Assembly (NCBI GenBank): GCA_016758965.1
Contig: JAEPRB010000162.1
Coordinates: forward strand, 1 to 64,000
Source of the DNA: Circinella minor
Lineage: Eukaryota; Mucoromycota; Mucoromycetes; Mucorales; Lichtheimiaceae
DNA: 64,000 nucleotides
Reading direction: 5' to 3'
Positions 11,568 through 24,700 of this stretch are shown piece by piece. The notes beneath the pieces are model-generated. The model was not told the DNA's origin. It saw only the letters and a program-made list of their open reading frames with translations, and did no database searches. The stretch's first letter is position 1; the number at the start of each line of letters is the position of its first letter. A program made the position numbers and the translations under genes.

Positions 11568-12491
11568 TTTATACACAAACTGCATGTGTATGGTTTTTTT
11601 TTAAATGAAGTCCTTATTTTCAGAAAAAGATAAAAGAAATAAACTGATCATATTGCTGATTTATCTAGGACTAGAAAACTAAATAAATTTTGTACACATA
11701 TTACCAGTTCGGATGACCATGTAAATTTTTATCTGTTGTCAATAGTATAAAGTGATAGTAGTGGAACGTTAGTTTAGTTATTGTATTACATTTACCTATT
11801 TCTTTTTATTGCTCGGGTTATGGCGCGGGCATGTTAACTCCTAAACTCTCACCTATTCTGAAGAGTCTATTATTTATTTATGTAACAAATATGATGTATG
11901 ACAATTAGTTGAAAAGATCTTCATTATGTATATTATTTGTTGGTCTAAAATAACTATAATTCATAGACATGAGTATTACCTTTAGTGACGATAGGTTTTT
12001 AGGACGCAATGCGTTATTATCTGGCTCAAGCATAAAATGTATCATGAGAGAGTAATAAATTAACCCATGATTAAAACAACTGTTGTGTCATGGTTAATTG
12101 TAATCATCTATATTCTTTTATTGGGTTGAAAACCTGGAATTCATGCTGTCAAACTCGCATAATATTTAGATAGTCGTACGTTTTTATGGAAAGTGGTGTA
12201 CACTGGATGGGGGCCTCACCATGGTAACAAAACTGTTGTGCAACTTTAATGTTTGTAGGCGGGTAAGTTAAAAAAAAAATAGCAAAGCTCCGCATAACAT
12301 TGTGTATTCATCTCTCCCTTTCCTCCTTTTATTTTTTAAAAAAATAACCTTGGTGACAGGTTTAAGCTTTCTCTTTTTCGGGTGGAGGCACAAAAAGAAA
12401 AGCTCGTTGCCATTTTTTTTTATTTTTGAATTTCTTTTTTCTGTTTTTTTTTTTTTGTTTTACTAATAATAATAATAATAATATATACCTA
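10793..12491. other. Intergenic region with 52-nt A-run
   Basis: No supportable gene. Frames at 11055-11258 (-) and 11307-11504 (+) are short and lack domains. An uninterrupted run of 52 A residues occupies 11512-11563, directly after the second of these frames. The last 300 bp should hold the promoter of the Mg2+ transporter gene; I see T-rich tracts there but no specific motif. Confidence 0.5.
11512..11563. repeat. Homopolymer A(52)
   Basis: An uninterrupted 52-nt A tract. It could be the tail of a retroposed RNA, since it follows a 65-codon frame, or plain slippage. No target-site duplication was evident. Confidence 0.9.
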
Positions 12492-15435
12492 ATGGATGTC
12501 CCTTTTGAGGATTCTCCACAACAACCACCGTCTGGTAATGGTGACGATGTAGCTTTTAATACTTTTATTGGCGTTTTAGTATCCGTTTGTGGCAATGTAA
12601 TTTTGTTATACTTTTTTCCCCATGGTGACGAGATTCGAAAACGATTATACATATACATTCTTTAGACAAAAGTAAACTCATGAAACATACTATACCTTTT
12701 TTTATACATATATACAGATGCTTATTTCAGTTGCACTTAATGTTCAAAAACTTGCAGTAAGTTTTATTTCAATATTTTCGAGTTGTCTTTAAAAGTAAAA
12801 GATAAGAGTGTTTTTCAAAATGTGATATTAATTTGAACAATTTAGCATAATAAAATTCAAGAAAATCAAGTTGCCACGTATTTTACTAATATGGATGAAC
12901 CACCAAGATGGATATCAACTGCGCCATCATATTATGCAAATAATTCTTTCTTTCCAGATGATGGATATTCATCCCCTCGTTCATCAGAAGAACTTCAGCG
13001 ATCGGAAGAAGAAGAACTAGAACATCAAAAATTCATTATGGCAATGGCTCAAGAACAAACGCGAGGAGAGTCTGATTATTTAAAATCAAAACTTTGGTGG
13101 CTCGGCATTTCTTTAATGGTATTAGGTGAAGTTGGTAACTTTGTGGGTAAGTAGTTATTATGAACCAAAAAAAAGTTTCTTTTGGCTTTTTCTTTTTTTT
13201 TTCCCGCCCTTTTTAGTATTCGGTCTTAGCCTTCCCACCTTCTTCCCCCCAAAAAAACGTTTTGTCTTCCCTCCCTCCCCCAATATTCTTAAAAATATTC
13301 CAACTAACAAAATTGTATTATTTTTCTATGTATTATGATAATAGCCTATGGATTTGCACCAGCTTCAACTATTGCACCATTAGGAACGACAACACTTGTT
13401 ACAAATGTCATATTAGCACCCCTGATGTTAAAGGAAGTGTTTCGAAAAAGGGATCTTCTTGGTGTAGTTTTGGCCGTTTTAGGTGCTGGAATGGTGGTTC
13501 TGAGTTCTAACTCTGAGGAAACTGCTGTAAGTTTTTATTAATAATGATGATTATAGTATAAAACGTTTTTTCATACGTGTAAATGTGTGTGTGTGTGTGT
13601 GTGTAAATGCGTCTATATTATTTTCTTCTTCTTCCAATAATGGATGCTAATAATATAATCTAATATTTCATTTCTAATTATTTTTATGTGCAAATTATAG
13701 TTGTCACCGGATCTTATTATGGAAGCACTGACACAGACCAGGTCATTAGTCTTTTTTATAATTACTGGGATAATGATTACTGCTTTGACGATATTATCAC
13801 CTATCTATGGACCTCAGAGTATCATGATTGATCTTGGATTAGTTGCAATTTATGGTAAAGTGATATATTCTTGATTATCTTATATTTAGACTGAAAGAAA
13901 TGATACTATATAATTTAACGTAATCATTATTATTTTATTTAGGTGGATATACTGTCTTGTGTACCAAAAGTGTGGCGTCGTTATTAAGCTTATCCTTCCT
14001 CAAAATGTTTGCGTATGTACCAAAAAAAAAATGCTTTTGGTAGTGAATTTTATATTTTCTTTGAAACAAAAAAAAAAGCATAAAGTACTCACGTGTTATT
14101 GTTTGTTTATTCATATATATGTTTATATGTATTATTGTTATTATTATTTTTGTTGCTATAAATCTTAGATTCCCCGTGTCTTATGTGTTAATTCTTGTGC
14201 TTGTATTCACAGCCGTTCTCCAAATCAAATATTTGAATAAGGCATTACAACGATTTGATTCCACAGAAGTCATTCCAACTCAATTTGTGCTATTCACAAT
14301 CTCTGCTATTGCAGGAAGTGCCGTTCTTTATCATGATTTCGATAATATGACTATGGATCAAACTTCGAGGTAAATCCATTAATTCATATTATTATTTACT
14401 TTATTTTGGTATACAGCAGTGATGTTAAGGTTGGATTTGAATTTTAGATTTATGACGGGTTGTGCAATTGAATTTCTTGGAGTTTATTTAATCACTTCTA
14501 AACGAGATAAGCAAGCACCCGCATTATCAATAAGGGCTGATAGCACATCTTCGGTTGAATTTACTACAACAGCAATGAATAATACACCAGTGGATGAAGC
14601 AGTTTATGTATCTGAGACAGATGTAGCAGCAGCAGTACCCTCTAACAACCAAGCACTGAACACCAATTCGAGTATACAACCAATATCAGCATCAACCGAT
14701 AATAATCCATCCACAAACACAATCTCTTCGTCTCCTCGAGCCCATTTTGCACCCGATCCTGAATTCCCACGACGTTCACTTACAACTCGTACAGATGGTA
14801 CTCTTAATTCAAATAGAATGAGTGCAACGTTTAGATCACCAAATACCCATGCTAATCCATCATCAGTAACACACGACGACTGGCATGGTAACACTAACAG
14901 CAATGCAGCGAGTGCAAAACAACAAGCTCGTCGAAAAAGACGAAGTTCTGTATTTAGAGGTATTTCACTTACATCTCAACTTGTGGATCGCATTAATGAA
15001 GATCCTCCGCATCATCAGCAACAACCCATCCAGTTACCACCTTCATCACCTACTTGGCAACAAGCTTTTGGGTTACATAGTCATCATCGTCGTGGTGATT
15101 CTTTGACCGCTTTTGGTAATATTATTTCAGGTTTGACAGGTAACGGTGGAAATCATAACAACAACAATCAAGCCACGGGTACACCAGGAACAGTGTCACC
15201 ACCGAATAACACATCCTCATCCACATCACTTTTACATCACCATCAATCAGATACATTTGTTTTACCTATTGAATCAGATGCTGACGCTGTAGAAATAGAT
15301 ATCCCTACTGCATCTACATTGTCTTCACAACGTAATAGCGAAGATGATCGTGAGTTGGTTCCTCTCGGATCCAAGAGAAACTCGGCGCGATTGGTTAATA
15401 TTGAGGAAAATGCCGAATATAGAGATTTGAGTTAA
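12492..15435 (+). CDS. NIPA-type magnesium transporter
   Basis: Eight exons: 12492-12596, 12718-12756, 12846-13146, 13345-13526, 13701-13854, 13943-14012, 14169-14369, 14448-15435; phases close to 679 aa. The NIPA (DUF803) family carries Mg2+ across plasma or endosomal membranes. The sequence shows the first helix with GVLVSVCGNMLISVALNVQK, then an unusually long acidic loop (about residues 55-135), then the family core GEVGNFVAYGFAPASTIAPL and TTLVTNVILAPLMLKE. Further helices include GVVLAVLGAGMVV, FFIITGIMITALTI, YGGYTVLCTKSVASLLS and LQIKYLNKALQRFDSTEVIP. The last exon adds a 260-residue Ser/Asn/His-rich cytosolic tail of low complexity, probably regulatory. Exon 2 is only 39 nt. The family call is firm; transport of Mg2+ rather than another cation is inferred from the family. 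Confidence 0.93.
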
Positions 15436-15870
15436 TGATACCCTTCCCCCCTTCCCACTTTTCCCTCGCTCGCGCTCGAAAACACATATTTCTTACACAT
15501 AATACACACATTGTTATCCTTTTATTATTTATCCTCATTTAAAAAAACAGTTTCTTCTTTTTTTCCCCTACCAACCTTTGTTATATACTGTATTGTATCA
15601 AAAATGTATCCTCGTGCTTTTTTTAATATAAATTGTGTCAAGTGTAATGTGTTTTCTTCCCTCCCCCCCCCAAAAAAAAAATCATGATGTCCTTACTTCC
15701 TACTTCATCATAATATTTTTAGCGTATTAATTTTTGTTTCTTATATCCTCAACCAATGAGCAAAAAATATATAAAAAAAACGATACTGTGATAAATAAAA
15801 TAATAAATATATGTATACGTTATAATAAAAAAAAAGTGGAGCAGTGAACAAAATTTAGTCCTTAATGATT
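15436..15870. other. Convergent 3' region between NIPA and TRM82 genes
   Basis: Pyrimidine- and A-rich sequence between two converging stop codons. It holds T-rich and AATAAA-like tracts (about 15790-15830) that could serve as poly(A) signals on either strand. No gene is visible. Confidence 0.5.
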
Positions 15871-17836
15871 TTATTCTTCAACTTTTCGTTTCTTATTTTT
15901 GTTACGAGCTTTATCTGGAGGTGTTTGTACAAAATCAGGAAGATCAAGTAATTTTCGAAGACCAAAGATGGTGTATAAATCAGGCATTTTCTCAACTAAT
16001 AACAACAACGACAACAATAATGTATTAATTAATGTATATGGTACCTATAATATATATCATATTAGTTAGATAAAAAAAGTATCCACTTACCAAGGCCAGT
16101 CTCAACGGAATTAATCTGCTTTACAAGTGGTTCATCAGAACTCAAACGTTCATACTAATTATTATAATTTAGATATTTATATACATAACCAAAATATTAG
16201 ATATCATTTCCATCAAGATCTTGTACATCATTCTCCTGTTACTTTTTATTTTGTTTTGCTTTGTTTTACCTTTCCATCCTTTTCTTCAAAGATAGCAAAT
16301 AAATCATCTTTTTCTTCAGCAACAGCAAGAGTTACCCATAATCTATTTTGTAAATCAAAGCATGCATCCAATACAGAAGAACTAGTTTCAAGAGTACTCT
16401 TGTATACAAGTTTGTTATCTGAAGTCCATTCCAAAAGAACAATAGCATTGGTCCTAACAAAATCACAGTAAATAATCACATATTAATTCCTAATACAAGA
16501 AAGCTTTATGAATAGTAAAAAAGGAAAAGCAAGAACATACTTTGCAAATACAATGGCAATCAATTTTTTGGTGGGATCAATTGCAAGTTTTCGTACCATG
16601 GGTTCTTCAGAATTGGCATCAGTTGCCTATATATGAATAAACAGTAGTTAATAACGCTAGATAAAAGAAACGTAGAGAAATAGAGATGCTACTATACATT
16701 ACCTTTGCCATATAAGGCTGAATATATGCCTTGATATTTAAAGATTGAACTTCCTTTCCTTTCAAAAACTCCCATACACGGATGGTATTATCACCACCAG
16801 CAGAAATTAACAATGATTCATCCCATGGGAATACTTGAATATAGGTAACAACGCTAGTATATACATAAATAAATAATTATTTAGTATTGTATATATATAT
16901 ATTCCAGACTTGAATATTTTTACTTACTCAGAATGACCAAGACAAAAGTTTTCAATGTTATATCCATTAGGATATCGGCTCACACGAATATGTTCATCAC
17001 GATCAGATGTAACAATAAATTTTTCATCTTTTGATAAAGTCTATTTATTTATAACCATGTTAATTTTTTTTTTCAATAATAAAAACAAAATAAAACAGAA
17101 CATTGTTACACCTACCATATCTGTCACCATAGAAACATGACCAACAATAGGTTCTAATTTTTCAGCTTCCTTTTGATCTTCTTGATTCTTGTTAGGATGA
17201 CTAAAATGGAATATATTAAACAAGGTTGTTTTGTTTTTGGTCTAGATAAATCTACATAATGTAGAAATTGAGGGAGAAATATAAAATAAAAAAAGGGACT
17301 TACGCATAGACATCGCCAAATTTATCAGCAATAACAATTTCTGTCGAATCATTATTGAATTGAAATGAGTTTACTCGTTTATGAGCAACTCTAGATGTAT
17401 TTATTTTAGTGATCATGGATTTGTGATATGATTATTTCGCAATTTACTGATTAAGTTGATAATAACATACCTTGAAAGTTTAAGAGACCAGTTAGAAGTG
17501 TCATATACATTAATCTTTTTATCATCACCAGTAGCTGCAAGCAAAGAGCCATCATTATTGAAGATCATAGCACGATATAACTCGCTATATTCTTGTTTAC
17601 GTTCATTCTCGCTAATGGGTTTGATAACCTCACCGGTACTATTTATTATTGAATTTAGATCGATCAACATACTTTTTTTTATCTATATGAATTCCATGCA
17701 TATATGTATTAATGTATAGAACAGCGTGTTAATTTTACCTTGTATTCATAACAATGAATTGTTTTCCATTGGCAAGCACGATCTCTGGTTTGGAAGGGCT
17801 GTGAACAGCAGTTGTAAATGGAATTCGAAGTGACAT
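15871..17836 (-). CDS. TRM82: tRNA (guanine-N7)-methyltransferase non-catalytic subunit
   Basis: Ten exons on the minus strand: 17739-17836, 17471-17638, 17304-17390, 17116-17200, 16928-17040, 16703-16853, 16541-16626, 16270-16453, 16091-16154, 15871-15995; 386 aa. TRM82 (WDR4 in animals) is the WD40 partner that stabilises TRM8, which makes m7G46 in tRNA, in the nucleus. Diagnostic residues are [20 protein letters not shown] followed by FCLGH, nearly identical to the WDR4 signature, then [16 protein letters not shown]. The early blades include [15 protein letters not shown] and [12 protein letters not shown]. The C-terminus is basic ([13 protein letters not shown]), fitting a nuclear signal or RNA contact. 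The gene is divergent from POL2, sharing a 0.9-kb promoter region. No broken domain was seen. Confidence 0.95.
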
Positions 17837-18738
17837 GATTGTTCAGTTGAAACAAGAAAATACAATGAAAAAAAAAAATTAAATGCAAATTTTGCCAGCT
17901 AATTTACTCCGTCGAATTTCCTGTGGAGAAAATCTTATACAAGCAGCTCTTTTTCGAATTAAATTATTTTTAAACAAGTATAAATATACTAAATAAACAA
18001 GTAAAACCATAAATATATGTTATTTTCTACGTATGACGATATAATGTTATATGTATTATTTTAGCATAATTGGATATTGTATTATCAAAAACCTAATTTC
18101 TTTTTTAAAAAAAGCTTTATTTTCTCTTCTAATTCAAAATAAACGATTTTAAAATGATTATATGTACTATACTTCAAAAGTCACAGTCTTTATTATAATT
18201 ATTCTTTAATAACGATTAATATATAATAGTAATTATCAATGTAAAACTACTGGATATTCAAATATGATACGTATACAATTTGTTAATACAATAAAATATC
18301 CTTTCTTTGACTTTGATAGCTTAGAGATATAAAATTAAGTTTATAATATGTAGTAAAATGAAGATAAAAGCATCATAAAATACTCATACGCATGTATGTC
18401 TTTTCCCATTTAAATTATTTCGTGTTTCTAAGATCAATTAGTATTATAAAACTAGAAAGCCCACGTCCCCCTCCCCTTTTTTTTCTCTTTCATTGAAATA
18501 ATTATGATGCGGTGGGATCGCCACGTACATACGCGTGAATTCGCGTTACGCGAATTTTGTAGTTCACGAAAACTGGGAATTTTTTTTTCAAGCAGAGCAA
18601 TATATAATTTTTTTTTTTTTTGCTCTTCTTTCTTCCACCACACACAGACACACACATATACAACCTTCCCTTCCCTCTACCCCTCTTTCTTCGCCCCTTT
18701 ATATATATATATGAATATATATATAATATTTAACCACA
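17837..18738. promoter_or_regulatory. Divergent TRM82/POL2 promoter region
   Basis: Non-coding AT-rich sequence between two divergent start codons. The POL2-proximal 240 bp contain a local GC-richer cluster (about 18505-18560), then a T-rich and C/T-rich tract and a TATATATATATG run just before the ATG at 18739. I see nothing gene-like in it. Confidence 0.6.
18531..18553. promoter_or_regulatory. MCB-like (ACGCGT) cluster upstream of POL2
   Basis: A perfect ACGCGT lies at 18531-18536, followed at 18541 by TCGCGTTACGCGAA, giving three CGCG cores within 25 bp and about 200 bp upstream of the POL2 start. In yeasts the MBF complex binds ACGCGT to drive G1/S expression of replication genes, POL2 among them. 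Function here is inferred from motif and position. Confidence 0.55.
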
Positions 18739-21700
18739 ATGACAACACGATATGAATTTGGTAGTGGCAATAGAGGAGGTGGTCGACCCGGTCGTGGTGG
18801 TCGTTTAGGATCTACCCATGCCAATACATCACTACAACGTTATGGTTTACCTTCTTCAGGAACAGAGAACACTTCTAGTAATGTAGATCAACGTTTTTTA
18901 GAAAATAAACGACTCGATGAATTAGAAGAACGATTTGGTTTTGAACGTTATAATAGTGGTCCTGAACGACTTGGTTGGCTTATCAATATGCATGCGGTAA
19001 ACTTTATTTTATTTTTCTTTATTGAATGAATTTCAATAAAAAAACTAAACGATTTATATATTTATATGTATATAGACACTTGTACCTGATCCAGAATGGG
19101 CTACTGGTCGTGCCGGTGTCAATTATTATTTTCTTGATGAAAATGGGGAAACTTTTAAAGTGACTTTGGTTCATAGTCCTTATTTCTATATTGGTTGCAA
19201 GGTAACATAAATATGTATATAGTATTACTGTGGATAAACTTAAAGAAGAGAATAAAGAAACTCATATATTTTATATAGCCCGGAACAGAAGGTGAAGTAG
19301 AAGAATATTTACGACGACGATTTGAAAATACAATTGAAAGAGTAAAACGTGTACAAAGGGAAGATTTAAAACAGGTACCACTACTACTACTACTATTTTT
19401 ACTATAATTAATGAAAGAAATATATTACTAACATCAAAAAAAAAAAAAAATAGCCAAATCATCTTATTGGACGAAAACGTGTATTGATTCAATTATTCTT
19501 TCGTAATGTATCTGATTTATTATCTGTTCGAAAAATATTATTACCAGCTGCACAAAAAAATCGAGAGAAGATTGATGCTGTGGATGCTTATGCTGAAGTT
19601 GTCAGGTAAACAATTTAAATTCCAAGAATAGAGCAGGGATTGTGTAACGAAATGAAGAAACTAATACTTTGTTATTATTATTAGTGAAACAAATAATATA
19701 CGTTATGATCCTAGTTCATCATCTGGATTAGCATCTATATCATCAAGGAAAAACTATAATGAAGCCATTGATAATATCATTGATATACGTGAATATGATG
19801 TTCCATATTATGTACGCGTTGCTATCGATTTAAGTAAGTTTTAATTTTTATTTCGTTTTTTTTTTCAAGGTTACCATTAAAATATAATGATAAAAATGTT
19901 GACCTCCTATATATATATAAAAATTATATTATAGATATTCGTGTGGGTATGTGGTATACAGCAAAAGCATTACCGGATGAAACTGTCGTTCTTAATAAAA
20001 GAGAAGATCTTGTTCAACGTCCTGATCCTGTTACTATGGCATTTGATATCGAAACTACGAAATCACCACTTAAATTTCCGGATTCAACCGTTGATTCTAT
20101 TATGATGATTTCATATATGATTGATGGCATTGTAAGAAATTATAAGCAGTCAGCGAAAAAAAAAATCATGAAGGAAAGAGGGTCTTATTAAAGAGTACAT
20201 GTATTTCTTTAGGGTTATCTTATTACCAATCGTGAAATTGTAAGTGAAGATATTGCGGATTTTCATTATACACCTAAACCTGAATATCAAGGTGAATTTA
20301 CTATCTTCAATGAAGCAAATGAGGTAAAGTGTTTTCTGTTTTTTTTTAAAAAAAAATGAAGGGGTAAAGAAGTATAAATTTGTTTAAACATATTATTATT
20401 ATGTAATAGCATGATGTTATTCGACGATTTTTTGATCATATTCATGATGCAAGGCCTACTATTTATGTAACCTATAACGGTGACTTTTTCGATTGGCCTT
20501 TTATTGAAGCTCGTGCTAAAGTGAACGGGATGGATATGTATGAAGTAAGTAAATTTACCAATGGAAGATAGCTACACATCCAAATTCCATTTTACTTATG
20601 ATTATTATTACTTTCACGATAAAGGAAATTGGTGTATATAAAGATGAAGAGGATGAATATAAATGTAAACACGCTTCACATATGGATGCCTTTCGATGGG
20701 TAAAACGTGATTCTTATTTACCACAAGGTAGTCAAGGTCTCAAAGCTGTTACAACTGCAAAACTTGGTTATAATCCTATGGAATTAGATCCGGAAGACAT
20801 GACAAGGTAATAAAATAGATGAACTAAAATGGATATCAAATAAATAAACCACTATAAATTGAAAGTAAAGTATACTCATATTCATTATCTTTACATAGAT
20901 TTGCTTCTGAACAACCACAAACACTTGCACAGTACTCAGTTTCCGATGCTGTGGCAACTTATTATCTCTATATGAAATACGTTCATCCTTTTATTTTTTC
21001 ACTTTGTAATATTATTCCATTGGTACCAGATGAGGTGTTACGTAAAGGTACTGGTACACTTTGTGAACTATTACTGATGGTATGTACATATAAAAATTAT
21101 ATTACTTATTTTATATGGAAGAAGGACATTGATTCTCGATTAAAAAACAATGATAAGCTAAAGATAAAATGTCTGCCCCCTTTTTTTTCCTGCCCTTTCT
21201 AGGTCGAAGCATATAATGTGAATGTCATTATACCCAATAAACATGTTGAAGAACATAACAAAATGTTTGAAGGACATTTACTAGAAAGTGAAACATATGT
21301 TGGTGGTCACGTTGAAGCACTAGAAGCTGGTGTTTTCCGTAGCGATATCGATACACATTTCAAAGTTGATCCTTTAGCGGCGCAACAGGTATCATTATTT
21401 TTTAAATACACTATTGTTCCCTTAATGAAGACTGTTGTATTATTTTACTAATCAATAGTTTTATTATCGTTAAAAAAACAATAGCTTATTGATCAACTTG
21501 ATTCAGCTCTTAAATTTACACTTCAAGTGGAAGAAAAACAAAAACTGGAAAATGTTGCTAATTATCAAGAAGTATATGAAGATATCAAAAAACGATTAGA
21601 AGATATTCGTGACAACCCAATTCGACATGAATCACCTCTTATTTACCATTTGGATGTTGCTGCAATGTATCCTAATATTATTTTAACCAATCGTTTACAG

Positions 21701-24700
21701 CCTGATGCCATGATTGATGAATCTATGTGTGCTACCTGTGAATTTAATTTACCTGATAAAACCTGTGATCGACGTATGACATGGTCTTGGCGTGGTGAAT
21801 ACTATCCAGCGAAACGAAACGAATATCTTATGATTCGTAATCAATTAAGTACTGAAACGTTTCCGCCGAAACGTCCTAGTGATCCACCACGACCTTGGCA
21901 TGCATTAACCGAAAGTGAACAAAGTACTTTAGTAAAGAAACGTTTGACAGATTATTCTAAAAAAGTTTACAAGAAGGCGCGTGAAACCAAGACGTTTGAA
22001 CGAGAAGATATTATTTGTCAACGTGAAAATCCCTTTTATGTCGAAACTGTCAAGGCTTTTCGTGATCGTCGATACGAATACAAAGGACTTCATAAAAGAT
22101 GGAAAGGAAATTTGGACAGTGCACAATCTGGAGGATCATTAAAAGAAGTGGATGAAGCGAAAAAGATGATTGTTTTGTATGATTCACTTCAATTGGCTCA
22201 CAAGTGTATTCTTAATTCCTTTTATGGTTATGTTATGCGTAAAGGTGCTCGTTGGCATTCTCTTGAAATGGCTGGTATCGTGTGTTTAACTGGTGCTCGT
22301 ATCATTCAAATGGCGCGTCAATTGGTAGAACGGATTGGTCGTCCCTTGGAATTGGATACGGATGGTATTTGGTGTATTTTACCAGGAAGTTTTCCAGAGT
22401 CGTTTGCTTTTACTCTTAAAAATGGTAAAAAATGCAAGATTGATTATCCATGTACTATGTTGAACCATCTTGTTCATGACAAGTTTACCAATCATCAATA
22501 TCAACGTTTGGTGAATGAAAATAACCTGGAGTACGAGGTGACCAGTGAAAACAGTATCTTTTTTGAAATTGATGGTCCTTATCGCGCCATGATTTTACCC
22601 GCATCTACAGTTGAAGACAAGTTATTAAAGAAACGATATGCTGTATTCAATGACGATGGATCCCTTGCAGAACTTAAAGGTTTCGAAGTCAAACGACGTG
22701 GTGAATTAAAGCTGATCAAGGATTTCCAATCTGAAATTTTCAAGGTGTTTTTGGAAGGGACGTCATTGGAAACATGTTATGATGCTGTTGCGCAAGTGGC
22801 AAATCAATGGTTGGATATCTTGTACAGTAAAGCAGTAAATCTTCATGACGACGAATTGTTTGAATTGATTTCCGAAAACAGAAGCATGTCTAAAACATTA
22901 GAAGATTATGGCTCACAAAAGTCAACATCGATTAGTACGGCCAAACGTCTAGCTGAATTCTTGGGTGATGAGATGGTCAAGGATAAAGGTCTTGCATGTA
23001 AATTTATTATTTCAGCACAACCTTATGGTGTTCCTGTTTCTGAACGTGCTGTCCCGGTGACAATTTTTTCTGCCGAACCTGATATCAAGAGACATTATCT
23101 TCGTAAATGGCTCAAGGATAATTCATTGACAAGCTTTGATATCCGTGATATTTTGGATTGGCAATATTATTTGGAACGGTTTGCTTCAGTGATTCAAAAA
23201 TTGATTACAATTCCTGCAGCTATGCAGAAAGTAACGAATCCAATTCCTCGCGTACCTCACCCAGATTGGCTCCATAAGCGAATCGCTGACAAGGATGATA
23301 AGTATAAACAACATAAGATTACAGATATGTTTACAAGAACCGAAAAACCTCGGCCGTTGACTGGAGAAAAAGATGTAGAAATGCAAGACATTGAAGAATT
23401 GGATGTAGGCAATGGACAAAACAATAAGAATGGATTATTTGGACCTCGTGTATCACGAGTCAATAAACGGAAAAAATCCTCGGAAACAACAACAGCAGCT
23501 AACGAAGAAAATGATAAACTTGCAGAAGAAGATTTACCTGAAAATATGCCAGATATGTATACCGATTATCAAGGCTTTCTTCAATTTCAAAAAAGAAAAT
23601 GGAAACGACAACGCCTTTTACGTGCAAAGAACCGAGAAGCCTATGGATCATCTCAAGCACCTGCAAAACAAGGTGGTGTGGGTGGTTATTTTAGACGGCA
23701 AACTGGATCTTTGGTCAGCAGCACTTGGGAACTAATACAAATCGTCGAAACTGAAACGCCTGGCGAATTTAAAATGTGGGCCACCGTACAAGGTCAATTG
23801 ATTACCATTCGAATGCATGTACCACGTATATTCTATTTAAACAGTCGTGAAGAACAACCTCAAGCTCTTGCTAAGTATGGACCTACCTGTCAAATTGCCA
23901 AATGTGTACGCACTTTACCACGATCACGTCCCTGTCATCATTTATTTGAAATTGCCATGTCCGAACAAGATTTTCAAAAAGAAACTGGTAAAATTGCAAG
24001 TATTTTCAATGATCCTGCTACGGAAGGTGCATATGAGACTCAAATACCATTAATTCTACGATCACTTTTGATATTGGGTAATCAGTGTGAACTTCGAAAA
24101 GAACTGATAAATACTAGTCGAATAGAAGATCGGTTCAATGTATTGGATCTTACACCTAACCTTGCTCAATCGGCCAAGTATTTTTCCTCTGCCAATGATT
24201 TCCAATATGTTTATCTCCATCATACCATTGTTGATAATCGACATTTATATGTTCTTATGGGTGCATCTATGGCCAAGTCTCATTGTTTTGTTGTTGGTGT
24301 ACCTGAAAATAGTAAACAAATGCCAAATGTACGACGCGTTTATGCTGAATACTACAATGTGTTGGTCAGGAACAAACCAGAGAGTACAAGCACTACAGTA
24401 GAAATGAAGAGCAGTTTGGAATTTGAAACAACCTATTGTAATCGAGAAAAAGATGCATTACGAAATATTAACAAAGTCCTAACACACTATCAAGATAGTA
24501 AACGTGGTATGAAGACTATGCTTGTTGTACGTTCACCACGTAAAGTATCAACATTGGCACAGCATGCACGATTAATCAATGAGTTTCCGTACATGGAATA
24601 CCCACCTTCCGCCAAGATTGAGACGTCATTACAAGCCTTGAGCTGGTTACAAACGGCGGTGAAACGTACCTTAAGTAGTTATCTGAACTTGGGAAAATGG

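Noticed and set aside
12362..12658. 98-codon minus-strand frame
   Set aside because: Antisense to NIPA exon 1 and its promoter; Lys-rich part comes from T-runs.
14604..14903. 99-codon minus-strand frame inside the NIPA last exon
   Set aside because: Antisense shadow of the Ser/Asn-rich tail exon.
18452..18655. 67-codon minus-strand frame in the POL2 promoter
   Set aside because: Overlaps the MCB cluster and T-runs; no homology.
23412..23735. 107-codon plus-strand frame within POL2
   Set aside because: Out-of-frame shadow of the large POL2 exon.
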